From: UBA4416 sp040387555
Lineage (GTDB): Bacteria > Bacteroidota > Bacteroidia > B-17B0 > Aurantibacillaceae
DNA length: 64,000 nucleotides
Direction: 5' to 3'
Assembly (NCBI GenBank): GCA_040387555.1
Contig: JAZKDO010000001.1
Coordinates: 434,001 to 498,000 of the forward strand
In this document: piece after piece, positions 16,067-25,750 of the stretch
Layout of the letters: each line of letters opens with the position of its first letter
Position numbering within the stretch: position 1 is the first letter of the stretch
Program-made: the position numbers and the translations under genes
The notes under the pieces: model-generated
Told to the model about the DNA's origin: nothing
Seen by the model: the letters and a program-made list of their open reading frames with translations, nothing else
Databases searched by the model: none

Positions 16067-16480
16067 ATGAGCAAAACCGGGCCCATCATAATAATTGAAG
16101 ATGAAGAAAGAGAAATAGGTCTTTATCAGGCTATTCTTCCTTTGAAAAATAAAGTCATTTATTTTAGAAATGGAAGAACTGCTTTGGATTATTTAGAAAC
16201 AACCAAAGATGATCCTTTCATTATAATCTGTGATATTAATATGCCGGTGATGGACGGATTAGACTTAAGAGAACGCATTAACAGCAATCCTTATTTAAAG
16301 AAAAAAGCGACGCCCTTTGTTTTTCGAACAGCATCAGCCACACGCCTGAATTTTAAAAAATCCTATGACTTGAATGTTCAAGGATTTTTTAAAAAAAATC
16401 ATGCTCATGCAGAAGATGAAAAGCAAATTAATCTAATTATTGATTACTGGCAGGAAAATTCAATTGAAGAAGAGTTATAA
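16067..16480 (+). CDS. Single-domain response regulator (REC only)
   Basis: 137 residues. Acidic pocket IEDEE at 11-15, phospho-acceptor Asp56 in IICDINMPVMDG, switch Thr/Ser in FRTASATR, and a Lys in GFFKKN where most receivers have KPF. No output domain follows, so it works by protein contact or as a phosphate relay. It lies between zinc-ribbon protein 2 (18 bases) and the H-NOX gene (39 bases), so a link to the heme sensor is likely. In known systems H-NOX proteins act on a partner histidine kinase; no kinase is encoded nearby. Confidence 0.9.
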   Translation: MSKTGPIIIIEDEEREIGLYQAILPLKNKVIYFRNGRTALDYLETTKDDPFIIICDINMPVMDGLDLRERINSNPYLKKKATPFVFRTASATRLNFKKSYDLNVQGFFKKNHAHAEDEKQINLIIDYWQENSIEEEL

Positions 16481-16519
16481 TTTAGAATTTATTTAGATTA
16501 AACCTGATAGGTTCAAATC

Positions 16520-17107
16520 ATGCAGGATAACCATCAACATATTCACGGATCTATCTTTTTTCTATTAAGAAAATTCATTATCAACAACTATTCAGAAGAG
16601 ATGTGGCACATTTTAAATGCAGAAGCTCATGTAGAAGAAAGCGGCATTGAAATGACAAAAAGCTATGACCTGTCTGATATTCTTGGCATAATGCAAACAG
16701 CTTCAACACACACGAATCTTTCGATTAAAGAATTACAGGAAAAATTTGGCGAGTATCTTGTTCCTGATTTATTCAAAATTTATGGCAACTATCTTAACCC
16801 GAACTGGAAGACCTTTGATGTACTGTTAAATACCGAAACAGTCATGCATGGCGCCGTTAGAAAATTAAATAGTACAGCACATCCACCCATATTAAACGTT
16901 TCTCAAGTTAACGAGCATCTTTTAATCATTGATTATCATTCAAAAAGAAAACTTGCCAGCCTGGCTGTCGGTATTATCAAAGGAATAGCAAATTATTTTA
17001 ATGAGAGCCGTCAAGTCCATGTAAAGCCAACAACAGAAGCGGATGCGGAAAGGGTGCAAATAAGGGTAGAGTTTCACCCTGAAAAAAATGAACAACATTC
17101 TACATAA
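16520..17107 (+). CDS. H-NOX heme nitric-oxide/oxygen sensor protein
   Basis: 195 residues, the usual length for a stand-alone bacterial H-NOX. Visible family marks: N-terminal HGSIFFLLRKFI; proximal heme ligand His110 in TETVMHGAVRKLN; Pro122 after A-H-P; and the signature Y139-x-S141-x-R143 in IDYHSKRKLASLAVGIIKGI, which binds the heme propionates. Such proteins sense NO (or O2) and in several bacteria regulate biofilm formation through kinases and cyclic-di-GMP enzymes. Here it follows a receiver domain and precedes a polysaccharide-type glycosyltransferase, with an iron-permease-like gene between. I see no distal-pocket Tyr that would clearly indicate O2 binding. Confidence 0.85.
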   Translation: MQDNHQHIHGSIFFLLRKFIINNYSEEMWHILNAEAHVEESGIEMTKSYDLSDILGIMQTASTHTNLSIKELQEKFGEYLVPDLFKIYGNYLNPNWKTFDVLLNTETVMHGAVRKLNSTAHPPILNVSQVNEHLLIIDYHSKRKLASLAVGIIKGIANYFNESRQVHVKPTTEADAERVQIRVEFHPEKNEQHST

Positions 17108-17351
17108 AATCAAACCGATCTTTTTTTAGGGAAACAGAACTAATTTATAATCCACAAATAAAATTTTACATTAACCAACACCAGATTGCGAATGCCATTA
17201 TCACTAGACTCTTATATATTTCAGAAAATGATAAATCTTTCAAATCCCTAACTATTTATTTTCCTACTGGTCTTGAGTGCACATATTACAGAAAAACAAC
17301 ATCTAAACCGTTTGATGAAATTTAAATAATTATTTGGTCATTAAAAGCAGA

Positions 17352-17804
17352 ATGAAAAAATTGTCTAATAATAAGAACAGTACTTTTTTTGAAAACATCG
17401 CCCGACATGTTACAAATTTTAGTGGATCAACGCTGGCTTTTGTCATTGCGACTTCACTCATTCTCATATGGCTGGTAACCGGTCCAATTTTTAATTTCTC
17501 CGATACATGGCAACTGGTAATCAATACGGGAACAACTATCATAACATTTTTAATGGTCTTCCTTATACAACGGGCACAGAATAAGGATTCCAAAGCTATT
17601 CATCTAAAGTTAAATGAACTGGTAGCCTCGTTGAAAGGGCCAAGTAACAGGCTGGTTGATGTAGAAGAATTAACTGAAGAAGAATTGGACCTGCTTCATA
17701 AGTTTTATAAGCAATTGGGTAACATGGCTAAAAAAGAAAGAGACATGTCGGCATCTCATTCGGTTGAAGAGGCTGAATCTCTTCATAAAGACAAATACAA
17801 ATAA
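17352..17804 (+). CDS. Low-affinity iron permease-family membrane protein
   Basis: 150 residues from the ATG at 17352; a TTG 18 bases earlier is possible but less likely. Two membrane helices (STLAFVIATSLILIWLVTGP and LVINTGTTIITFLMVFLIQR) are followed by the conserved QNKDSKAIHLKLNELVASLK, the hallmark of the low-affinity iron permease (PF04120-type) family. A charged C-terminal tail follows. Actual iron transport is unproven for most bacterial members. The 17108-17351 spacer shows only a broken hydrophobic mini-ORF. Confidence 0.85.
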   Translation: MKKLSNNKNSTFFENIARHVTNFSGSTLAFVIATSLILIWLVTGPIFNFSDTWQLVINTGTTIITFLMVFLIQRAQNKDSKAIHLKLNELVASLKGPSNRLVDVEELTEEELDLLHKFYKQLGNMAKKERDMSASHSVEEAESLHKDKYK

Positions 17805-18029
17805 ATCACATTTCTTTCTTAACGATTTCGATTATATAGTGTACTCATTGATTCTTTAGTCAGTGAAAACCTGCAATTTCGATATTTAATATCATTAATA
17901 TGCAATTATCAGAAACATTGTCTATGCGATCTCCTCGTTTAACGAATCCTCCATAAAATCTCCAAATACCGCTGTAATATTGGTAAAAAGGTGGATATCT
18001 TTTAAAAGAGATTCTGAGAAAAGGAAGAT

Positions 18030-21000
18030 ATGAAACAGGATTACACAACACAACCCATAGTTAAAGTAAATCCTTTAAAAAAAGGAGATATTAGAACCAT
18101 AAGATTCTTAATAGGCTGTGCTGTAATCACGATGTTAATATTTGTGCTTTGGTTTGCCCGGCCGGAGCATATTGGATGTGGGCCATTATTTTGGCTGCTA
18201 TGTTTAGGGTTGGCATTCAAACTTGTAAAAATGCTCCATGAATGGTATCATTACTGGAGCCTTAGCATTCCTGAACTTCCTCAAACTACTAAAACGTATA
18301 CTGTGGATGTGCTCACTACTGCTTGCCCGGGAGAGCCGCAGGAAATGATCATAAATACACTTAAGGCAATGGTTGCAATAACCTATCCACATAAAAATTA
18401 CTTATGTGATGAGGGCAATGATCCTGTTCTTAAAAAAGTGTGTGAAGAATGGGGAATTATACATGTAACCAGGGAAATAAAAACAAATGCCAAGGCCGGA
18501 AATATAAATAATGCTCTCAATCAGGCAACAGGTGAGATTTGTGTTGTTCTGGATCCTGATCATATTCCGGTTCCAGAATTTCTTGATCGTGTTCTCCCTT
18601 ACTTTGAAGATGAGACTATTGGATATGTGCAATGCGTGCAGGGATATTATAATCAAAATGACAGTATAATTGCGCGGGGCGCAGCAGAGCAAACCTATCA
18701 TTTTTATGGGCCTATGATGATGTGCATGAATACCTATGGAACTGTTCAGGCCATTGGTGCTAATTGTACTTTCAGAAGAAAGGCTTTGGATACTATAGGA
18801 GGACATGCAGCAGGTCTCGCAGAAGACATGCACACCGCTATGCAACTACATGCAAAAGGCTGGCGTTCAATATATGTACCTGAGATGCTCACGAAGGGCT
18901 TGGTGCCAGCAACACTTTCTGCTTATTATAAACAACAACTTAAATGGTCTCGCGGCACTTTTGAACTACTATTCAAAACCTACCCTGGCCTCTTCAAAAA
19001 TTTTACATGGCGTCAGAAAATTCACTATTTGTGCATTCCTCTTTATTTCTTATTCGGCTTAATTAACCTGATTGATGTCTTGATTCCCATGTTGGCTTTA
19101 GTATTCGCTGAAGTGCCCTGGGAGGTGGATATCAGTAATTTTGCTATTTTGTTTGTTCCTTTATGTTCTCTCTCACTCATCATAAGATTGTACGCTCAAA
19201 GATGGTTACTCGAGAAGCATGAACGTGGCTTACATTTAGCAGGTGGCATATTAAGAACGGCTACCTGGTGGATCTTTTTGGTTGGTTTTATTTATTCAAT
19301 TTTCAATATTAAGGTTCCATATATACCAACTCCTAAAGAAGATGTTCACGAAAATTATTGGAAGCTCAGCATCCCTAATTTTTTAATAGCCTTATTCTGC
19401 GTAGTAGTTATTTTTTACGGATTATCAATTGACTGGACACCCTATAGCATGGCGATGGCTTTTTATGGATTTATAAATGCGGCTATATTAGGCTACGTCG
19501 TAGTGATGAGTCAGCAAAAGTTACTCAAAACTATTTCAGAAAAATTAATGAGCATTAAATTTCTTCGGCCCTTTTTGAATTTTGCCAACTGGGTGCAATT
19601 GAAAATTAAAACCAGTTTTTACACTATCCTTCAAAGTGCGCCTGTTGTTCTTTTAATTGCAGTAGCACTTGTTTTTTTGAGTGTGAACAATATTGAAACC
19701 GACCTTGAAATTTCAGAGATGAGACAGGAAAAATTTCTTGGTGGCTTTTACCAAGGGATAACATTACATCCAAAAAATATCACTGCCGCTAAATCATTTG
19801 AACAAACAATCGGAAGAAAATTTGATATAGTGTCGGCAGAGGATACCCTCGGAAAATCGATCGATAAAACAAACGTCCTACTCAGCTCTATGGAAACAAA
19901 TGGGTATACACCATTAATTAATTGGGTGCTTCCTGAAAATGATCAGCATGAAACAGACTGGAAAGGAATTATTTCAAATAAATATGATGCTTCACTCGAG
20001 CAATACGCTCAGTCACTTCGTCAATTTGTATCGCCCGTCTTTTTAAACCCTGTTCTAACTATTAACCGGGAAACAACGAACGCTTACGATATGATAAAAG
20101 GATGGCAATATCTGTATACATTTTTTACAGCATCCGGGATATCAAACATAACCTGGGTTTGGACACCATCCTGCACAGATCCTAAAATGTTTTATCCCGG
20201 CTCAACATTCATAGACTGGGTTGGTGTTCGAACACTCAATTACTCAACGGATGAGCATGATCTAAACTGGCATTCTTTCAAAGAACTATATTCGCCTGAA
20301 AGAAATGCAATGCTGGAATTTCAAAAACCAATTATGATTACAGAGTTTGGTTCATTGAAAGGAGAGACCCAAAGTAATTGGTTAAAACTTGCTTATAAGG
20401 ACATAAAACAATTTAAGGAGATCAAAGCAACTATATTGTTTAATCTAAAAAAACAATGGCGTCAGAAAGAAAATAATAAAGAGGAAACGCAGGTCGCTAA
20501 TTTTAATATCACACCAAAATCCATATTAGAATTGGAAGAAGTCTATTCATCAACTTTCTTTAAGGAAAAACCATTCTTCAAAACAATCAACCATAAATCA
20601 AATTTAACTAACTACGTTTCACCATTTATAAAAGGAAAACAAGGAAGTTTTCAATTGATGGTAAATGATACCACATGGTACATTCGCGGAGTAGCATATA
20701 ATACCGGACACGATTGGAGAGATGGAAACATGCCATTGACCAGAAGAAGGCTTGAAAAAGATTTCCAACACATCAAGGATATGGGTGCAAATACAATCCG
20801 ACGATATTCATTTAGCATATATGATAAAAACATTTTAAATATTGCCGGTGAATACAATCTGAAAGTACAATATGGTTTCTGGTTTGATCCAAAGGTAGAT
20901 TATTACAGAGATTCGGCCAAGGTTTTGGAATACATTCAAGATGTAGAAAAACAAGTAATTGCATTCCGGGATCATCCTTCCGTGCTTGCCTGGTCGGTAG

Positions 21001-21866
21001 GAAACGAAACCTGGGGTCTCTTAAAACACCGTTATGCAAAACCCTATCTAACAAAAGTTCGTGAATGCTACGTTAAAATGCTCGAAACCATGGCTGAACG
21101 AATTCATGAATTAGATCCAACGCGTCCTGTTTTCAGTTCCATGGAACATGAAAAATACCAGCTAGCAGGAGAAATAGTTGCCTTCCACGATGGAGCGCCA
21201 TCCATTGATGTAATCGGCATCAATTCATATTACAAGGAACAAATTACAATACTTAAAAAAACTTTCTGTCGTTTTGATTCAATGCGTCCTTATTTAGTTT
21301 CAGAATTCGGCCCACGTGGCTATTGGGACCCACGTTTTAATAAGGCGGAAAATGGTGCTCAAATAGAAGACACGGATACTGAAAAAGCAAAATGGTTTAC
21401 AGAACAATGGACTAATTATGTGCTTAACAATAAAGGTTATAACATAGGGGGCTTTGCCTATTGTTGGCATGACCGCATGGAGGGCAGTTATACATGGTTT
21501 GGATTAAGTGATCATCAAGGCAGGCTTAAACCCAGCTACTATGCATTAAAAGAAAAGTGGACCAATCAGAAAAGTGATTTTATTCCTTCAGTAACAATTG
21601 AAATGCCTAAAAAATTAGTTCCGGGAAAAGAGTATGATATCTCAACTATAACAAATGCGCCTTCAGGTAACCAGTTCGAATATGAGTGGATTCTTTTGAA
21701 AAATGAATATATGGCAAGCGTCGATGCATTGGAACCATCAGAAAATGGACGTAGTGTTAAAATAAAAATTCCGGATGAACCTTCCAACTACAGACTATAC
21801 CTGTATGTAAGCGATGGCGTTAAAAATGTAACCACTGCTTCTGTGCCTATCCGGGTATCGTATTAA
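18030..21866 (+). CDS. GT2 synthase fused to two glycosidase-like domains
   Basis: 1278 residues in three parts. (1) Residues 1-560: membrane helices around a family 2 glycosyltransferase core of the cellulose-synthase type, with CDEGND, LDPDH (DxD, about 173), LAEDMHT, and QQLKW in place of QxxRW (about 303). (2) About 568-860: a TIM-barrel-like region (GFYQGITLHP, WVWTPSC, PIMITEFGS) recalling GH26/clan-A enzymes. (3) About 880-1195: a second barrel with clan-A acid residues in WSVGNETWG (about 988) and SEFGPRGYW (about 1090), like GH2/GH5, ending in a PKD-like beta domain. It probably makes and trims or transfers a beta-glycan at the cell surface. The polymer is unknown. An AAAAGGAAG ribosome site precedes the ATG. 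Confidence 0.85.
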   Translation: MKQDYTTQPIVKVNPLKKGDIRTIRFLIGCAVITMLIFVLWFARPEHIGCGPLFWLLCLGLAFKLVKMLHEWYHYWSLSIPELPQTTKTYTVDVLTTACPGEPQEMIINTLKAMVAITYPHKNYLCDEGNDPVLKKVCEEWGIIHVTREIKTNAKAGNINNALNQATGEICVVLDPDHIPVPEFLDRVLPYFEDETIGYVQCVQGYYNQNDSIIARGAAEQTYHFYGPMMMCMNTYGTVQAIGANCTFRRKALDTIGGHAAGLAEDMHTAMQLHAKGWRSIYVPEMLTKGLVPATLSAYYKQQLKWSRGTFELLFKTYPGLFKNFTWRQKIHYLCIPLYFLFGLINLIDVLIPMLALVFAEVPWEVDISNFAILFVPLCSLSLIIRLYAQRWLLEKHERGLHLAGGILRTATWWIFLVGFIYSIFNIKVPYIPTPKEDVHENYWKLSIPNFLIALFCVVVIFYGLSIDWTPYSMAMAFYGFINAAILGYVVVMSQQKLLKTISEKLMSIKFLRPFLNFANWVQLKIKTSFYTILQSAPVVLLIAVALVFLSVNNIETDLEISEMRQEKFLGGFYQGITLHPKNITAAKSFEQTIGRKFDIVSAEDTLGKSIDKTNVLLSSMETNGYTPLINWVLPENDQHETDWKGIISNKYDASLEQYAQSLRQFVSPVFLNPVLTINRETTNAYDMIKGWQYLYTFFTASGISNITWVWTPSCTDPKMFYPGSTFIDWVGVRTLNYSTDEHDLNWHSFKELYSPERNAMLEFQKPIMITEFGSLKGETQSNWLKLAYKDIKQFKEIKATILFNLKKQWRQKENNKEETQVANFNITPKSILELEEVYSSTFFKEKPFFKTINHKSNLTNYVSPFIKGKQGSFQLMVNDTTWYIRGVAYNTGHDWRDGNMPLTRRRLEKDFQHIKDMGANTIRRYSFSIYDKNILNIAGEYNLKVQYGFWFDPKVDYYRDSAKVLEYIQDVEKQVIAFRDHPSVLAWSVGNETWGLLKHRYAKPYLTKVRECYVKMLETMAERIHELDPTRPVFSSMEHEKYQLAGEIVAFHDGAPSIDVIGINSYYKEQITILKKTFCRFDSMRPYLVSEFGPRGYWDPRFNKAENGAQIEDTDTEKAKWFTEQWTNYVLNNKGYNIGGFAYCWHDRMEGSYTWFGLSDHQGRLKPSYYALKEKWTNQKSDFIPSVTIEMPKKLVPGKEYDISTITNAPSGNQFEYEWILLKNEYMASVDALEPSENGRSVKIKIPDEPSNYRLYLYVSDGVKNVTTASVPIRVSY

Positions 21867-22097
21867 ACTATTTCAAATATTTTAGTCGCATTCGTAAGAG
21901 ACGTTTCCTCCCAATTTATTTCACGTCTACACTAAAAATTTTTCATCGCCATTGTTTGGAGATAGGTAAACATATAAGTTATGTGCCAGTGATTGACGAG
22001 AACCAAAAAACTTAACCTTCAAACATGACTATTTTACAGCCATTTAAATCTTCCAGCAATCATTTTTTTTGGATTTTTAATCAAGGAAACAACAGTT

Positions 22098-22490
22098 TTA
22101 TTCCAAATTTTTAAGCCAATATTTTGCATCTTCCAGGTTGTTAAAAACCTGAACATTTAATGCATCTTGATTGATTTTAAAAACAATGCTTTCAATGGCT
22201 ACATTATTAAAATAATGGATTGGTCTAACCAACGCAATTGCTTTGAAACCTCCCGCGATGGCTCTTGGGAGAAATTGTTCGTGAAGCCATAACTGATCTT
22301 CAGCACTTATCAATACCATATCCTTAATATTTCCAAGAACTTTTGTTGACTTATGGGCAGTAAGTTCTTCGAACATTTTCTCTGTGCCTTCACGGAACTG
22401 AGTACTGTTTGCGTATCCGCTCCATTCCATCGTTACATAATCTTCATCCTCCAAAAAAAAGACTTTATAAATTGGTGTTTCAGTTTCCAT
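22098..22490 (-). CDS. STAS/SEC14-like domain protein
   Basis: 130 residues, no signal peptide. The pattern YVTMEWSGYANSTQFREGTE, VLGNIKDMVLISAEDQLWLH and a final AKYWLKNL matches small Bacteroidota proteins annotated as STAS/SEC14-like, with alternating strands and helices. These are thought to be binding or regulatory modules; no ligand is known. It is divergent from the TetR gene, sharing a 100-base spacer with a palindrome, so the TetR protein may control it. Confidence 0.7.
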   Translation of the reverse strand: METETPIYKVFFLEDEDYVTMEWSGYANSTQFREGTEKMFEELTAHKSTKVLGNIKDMVLISAEDQLWLHEQFLPRAIAGGFKAIALVRPIHYFNNVAIESIVFKINQDALNVQVFNNLEDAKYWLKNLE

Positions 22491-22551
22491 TGAATAATTT
22501 GGTTTTAATTTATTTTTGGTTCTACAAAGTTAGAATATTTTATCAATAAAG

Positions 22552-22569
22552 TTTAACATTTTTGTTAAA
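22552..22569 (+). promoter_or_regulatory. Candidate TetR operator
   Basis: TTTAAC-N6-GTTAAA is a perfect inverted repeat between the divergent STAS-like and TetR genes, just upstream of the -7 element TAAATTTG (22579-22586). Binding would cover both promoters. Confidence 0.5.
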
Positions 22570-22590
22570 TTATTTAGTTAAATTTGAATT

Positions 22591-23193
22591 ATGAAAGAAG
22601 AAACAACAGAGTATTTAATTAAACAAAGCGCCAAAAGACTATTTTTTGCTAAAGGTCGTTTAAACGCTAAAATGCACGAAATAGCTGATGATGCTGGCCT
22701 TAACAGGGCACTTCTCCATTACTATTACAGAAACAGAGATAATCTTTTTCAGGTCGTGTTAAAAGAAGCCGTGGATGAAACTTTTATCCGTATGTTTTCA
22801 ATCCTCTCAGAAGAAATAGTTTTTGAAAAAAAAATCGAAAAAGCGATTCATCATATTATTGACTGCCTCGCTCAATACCCTTTTATTGAAAGTTTTATTA
22901 TCAGTGAAATTAATAAAGAACAAGATCCGCAATTAACCCAACCGCTAATTAATGAAGGTAGAACATTCCTCAAAAAATTTCTAAAAGAAATAGAGCAGTA
23001 TATTAAGGTAAATAAAATACCTCACATAAGTCCTATAGACTTTATTGTAAACATGATGGCTCTTTGTGCTTACCCATACTCTACAAAACCAATTGTCCAA
23101 AATATACTCGGACTCTCAGAAAAAGAGTATAACACCTTTGTTGAAAAGCGAAAAAAAATGATCGTCGCTTTAGTACTTATGAAAACTAAATAG
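22591..23193 (+). CDS. TetR/AcrR family transcriptional regulator
   Basis: 200 residues. The N-terminal helix-turn-helix is clear (AKRLFFAKGRLNAKMHEIAD, then AGLNRALLHYYYRNRDNLFQ). The C-terminal ligand domain is of the usual size and holds no recognisable motif. The -7 element TAAATTTG ends five bases before the ATG, so the transcript has almost no leader. It is likely an autorepressor that also controls the divergent STAS-like gene; inducer unknown. Confidence 0.88.
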   Translation: MKEETTEYLIKQSAKRLFFAKGRLNAKMHEIADDAGLNRALLHYYYRNRDNLFQVVLKEAVDETFIRMFSILSEEIVFEKKIEKAIHHIIDCLAQYPFIESFIISEINKEQDPQLTQPLINEGRTFLKKFLKEIEQYIKVNKIPHISPIDFIVNMMALCAYPYSTKPIVQNILGLSEKEYNTFVEKRKKMIVALVLMKTK

Positions 23194-23407
23194 GCTTGAT
23201 GATTAATTTATAATTCACAATCCAGTTTGTCATTTGTATATAAGAGTCTTTGTACGTTAAGTTTCGCAGCGACAACCAAAAAAACCTCTGTTATAAAGGG
23301 CTCTAATTTTTTCTATGTAGGCAAAAAGGCAAGTACAGTTTAAACTAAATACATCTTCCGAACATATAACACGGTTTACCATTTGAAATAATTAAATCAA
23401 AGTTGCT

Positions 23408-24706
23408 TTAATTCTTTACATAAAACGGCGCGTTTGCTGTGGCCACATTATTGTGTCCATCAAAAACATACACAAACAAACGGTACGCACCTTCCTTTGC
23501 AGGGCTCTTAAATGATAAGTGTTTGCCTTTTCCGTCCAAAATAAGTCCTTCAATTTTATCCGGCTTGTTTTCGGTATCACCGCCTTCTTTTGTTTCAGAA
23601 CTTTCATACAAAATTTCCCATTTGTAGTTTATCTGATCATTATCAGGATCACTTGCATCCGTATAGGCCATGTGATTGGTTGAAGGTTTAAGATAAATTC
23701 CTTTATGAACTTGTTTATCATCAATTCCAAGTGGCTTAATTAATGGGGCGTGATTCGCAGGCTCCATGCCAGTCCAATGCGCTTGCAATTTATCGATTAC
23801 GGCAATTTTTTCCCCTGACTCCAGATACAAGCTCAATAATGTATGTGTTCGCGCCTGTTTCCATCCCCAATAAAATGCATAGCTCCCAAGACAAAAATCC
23901 TTATTAGAAGCAATCCCTTTTTTATAACGCTCATCACATACCTCTGCTTTTTGCGTACTCGTTTCTTCTAAAAAAACACCCCAAGGCGTTTTTGGTGCTT
24001 CCCAATAACCGGATGCGCCCCACTCTCCAACTAAATAAGGGCCTTTCCATCCGGCCTTTACAATTTTGTGCCTGATATAAGGAAGATCAGAAAACGCATT
24101 GATCGATAAAATATCAATATTAGGGGCACGCTTCATAATTTCTTTGATGTGTAATTCAGGAACACCAGCAAGCATTGTGGTTGTGGGATGATTGGGATCT
24201 ACCTCGTGAATAAACGCCGCTAATTCATTTGCCGCATCCCATACCTCATAATTTTTGGCAAACTGATCGAGCTCATTTCCAACTCCCCATATTAATAAGG
24301 CCGGGTGATCTTTATAAGCGAGAACTTCTTTTTTTAATTTTTCTAACTGTTCTTTAACTGCTTTTTTATTGCTGTAATTAAACCCATGTCTTTCAAGAGC
24401 CATATCTATGCCTAATGTTACAGAAAGACCATTTTTGTAGGCTTCATCCAGATAAGCTTTTGCGCCGTTTGTATTCCATATCCTAACAGAATTTCCTCCA
24501 TGTTGTTTTAACTGATCATAATGTTCATAACCACCAGCACCATTGATGAAATAAGGCTCTCCATTTCGGTATAACTGAAAACTATTTTTATTTTTTTTTA
24601 CTTCAACTTTCAACGGTGGTGCCGGGACATTATATTTCCAGGCCGATAGCATAATAAATATAAATGATAAGCAAAGCGAAATAAAGGGTAGGATTAATTT
24701 TTTCAT
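23408..24706 (-). CDS. Secreted glycosidase-like protein (clan A TIM barrel)
   Basis: 432 residues with signal or anchor MKKLILPFISLCLSFIFIML. The barrel domain (about 40-330) begins FQLYRNGEPYFINGAGGYEH and has the acid residues of clan GH-A in WGVGNELDQ (about 165) and LVGEWGASGYWE (about 245). A C-terminal beta domain (about 330-432, YRLFVYVFDGHNNVATANAP) matches the end of the GT2 fusion protein (YRLYLYVSDGVKNVTTASVP). It is therefore a stand-alone relative of that protein's third part, probably acting on the same surface glycan. Specific activity cannot be read. Confidence 0.8.
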   Translation of the reverse strand: MKKLILPFISLCLSFIFIMLSAWKYNVPAPPLKVEVKKNKNSFQLYRNGEPYFINGAGGYEHYDQLKQHGGNSVRIWNTNGAKAYLDEAYKNGLSVTLGIDMALERHGFNYSNKKAVKEQLEKLKKEVLAYKDHPALLIWGVGNELDQFAKNYEVWDAANELAAFIHEVDPNHPTTTMLAGVPELHIKEIMKRAPNIDILSINAFSDLPYIRHKIVKAGWKGPYLVGEWGASGYWEAPKTPWGVFLEETSTQKAEVCDERYKKGIASNKDFCLGSYAFYWGWKQARTHTLLSLYLESGEKIAVIDKLQAHWTGMEPANHAPLIKPLGIDDKQVHKGIYLKPSTNHMAYTDASDPDNDQINYKWEILYESSETKEGGDTENKPDKIEGLILDGKGKHLSFKSPAKEGAYRLFVYVFDGHNNVATANAPFYVKN

Positions 24707-24886
24707 GTTAACAACAGGAATAGATTAGTTATTCCTAAATACAATAATAAGGTACGAATAGCCGTGTTTTTTTGAATTTTGTTGAAAACCATATTTAAAT
24801 CGGTCAATTAAATTTTGCTATTATTTAAATTCAAAGGTTTTAATAAATGGGTCTGCCATCTTATTACCTTTTCTCCCTAATGCAAA

Positions 24887-25750
24887 TCAATCATCAAATG
24901 TTTTAACGAGGGTATTTGAAAAGTTTCTGTTTTCTGAAACGTATTTAAGAAAATAACATCCCTTTTTTAAATCAGTTTCCGTAACAATTTTTATATCCTT
25001 CCCGATATGTTCAAAACTGAAATTTACTTTACGCCCAAGGATGTCTGTAAGTGATAATTTTTCAAGATCTAATGAAGCGGGATCTGCATTTCTAATATAA
25101 AAATTCCCTGCAGAAGGGTTTGGAAAAACATCTACAGAACTCTCATCATTCTCGCTAATGCCAATAGCTAAAGCAGAGTAAGAAATATCCTTAACATAAC
25201 ACGAGTCTTCAGTTGCACATTTTACTCTAATCCATCCATAGCTATAATTTCCATTGTTATCATACCTGAAACCTATAAATTTTTCCATTCCCACAAAGTC
25301 ATTTACATTTTTGTTTCCTCCGCTGTGGCCAGAATGATCCGTTAAGTATAAGGTTGTATTATCCCAAACTGCATCAGGCGCGTCAATAGGATCTGTAACA
25401 ATGAGAGCCTTAGCGATTTTTGTTACATCCCATCCAGAAGTTCCGGCAACAAACACCGAGTCCCATCTACCGAATAAAATTGAAAGATTTTGATTAAGGG
25501 AAGTTACCCGAATAAAGGCTGAAGATCCACTGGAACTAACCGCTCCACGCGCAACTATTTGTAAGTCATCATTATTATCATCAAATAAATTAAACCCATA
25601 AGTTTCATTAGTGTATGGTGTTATGGCATAATTTAATAGAGTGTCCGGATCAATGTCATGGTACACCTCAAACATGGTACCTGCATTATACAGTTGGCTA
25701 TTCATACTCATATACAAGCCGACAAAAATTAAAAGTAGAGTTCTCTTCAT
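24887..25750 (-). CDS. Secreted protein with type IX sorting domain
   Basis: 287 residues. Signal peptide MKRTLLLIFVGLYMSMNSQ. A central beta-rich domain of about 190 residues (WDNTTLYLTDHSGHSGG, GFRYDNNGNYSYGWIRVKCA) recalls lectin-like or PEP-CTERM-style surface domains but is not a named family to me. The C-terminal about 75 residues are a Por secretion domain (VDVFPNPSAGNFYIRN, LTDILGRKV, KGCYFLKY). It should cross the outer membrane by T9SS. Monocistronic, no clear function. Confidence 0.8.
   Translation of the reverse strand: MKRTLLLIFVGLYMSMNSQLYNAGTMFEVYHDIDPDTLLNYAITPYTNETYGFNLFDDNNDDLQIVARGAVSSSGSSAFIRVTSLNQNLSILFGRWDSVFVAGTSGWDVTKIAKALIVTDPIDAPDAVWDNTTLYLTDHSGHSGGNKNVNDFVGMEKFIGFRYDNNGNYSYGWIRVKCATEDSCYVKDISYSALAIGISENDESSVDVFPNPSAGNFYIRNADPASLDLEKLSLTDILGRKVNFSFEHIGKDIKIVTETDLKKGCYFLKYVSENRNFSNTLVKTFDD

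Noticed and set aside
17228..17326. Hydrophobic mini-ORF (LFIFLLVLSAH...) upstream of the iron-permease-like gene
   Set aside because: An in-frame stop separates it from the only ATG, and no paralog supports it.
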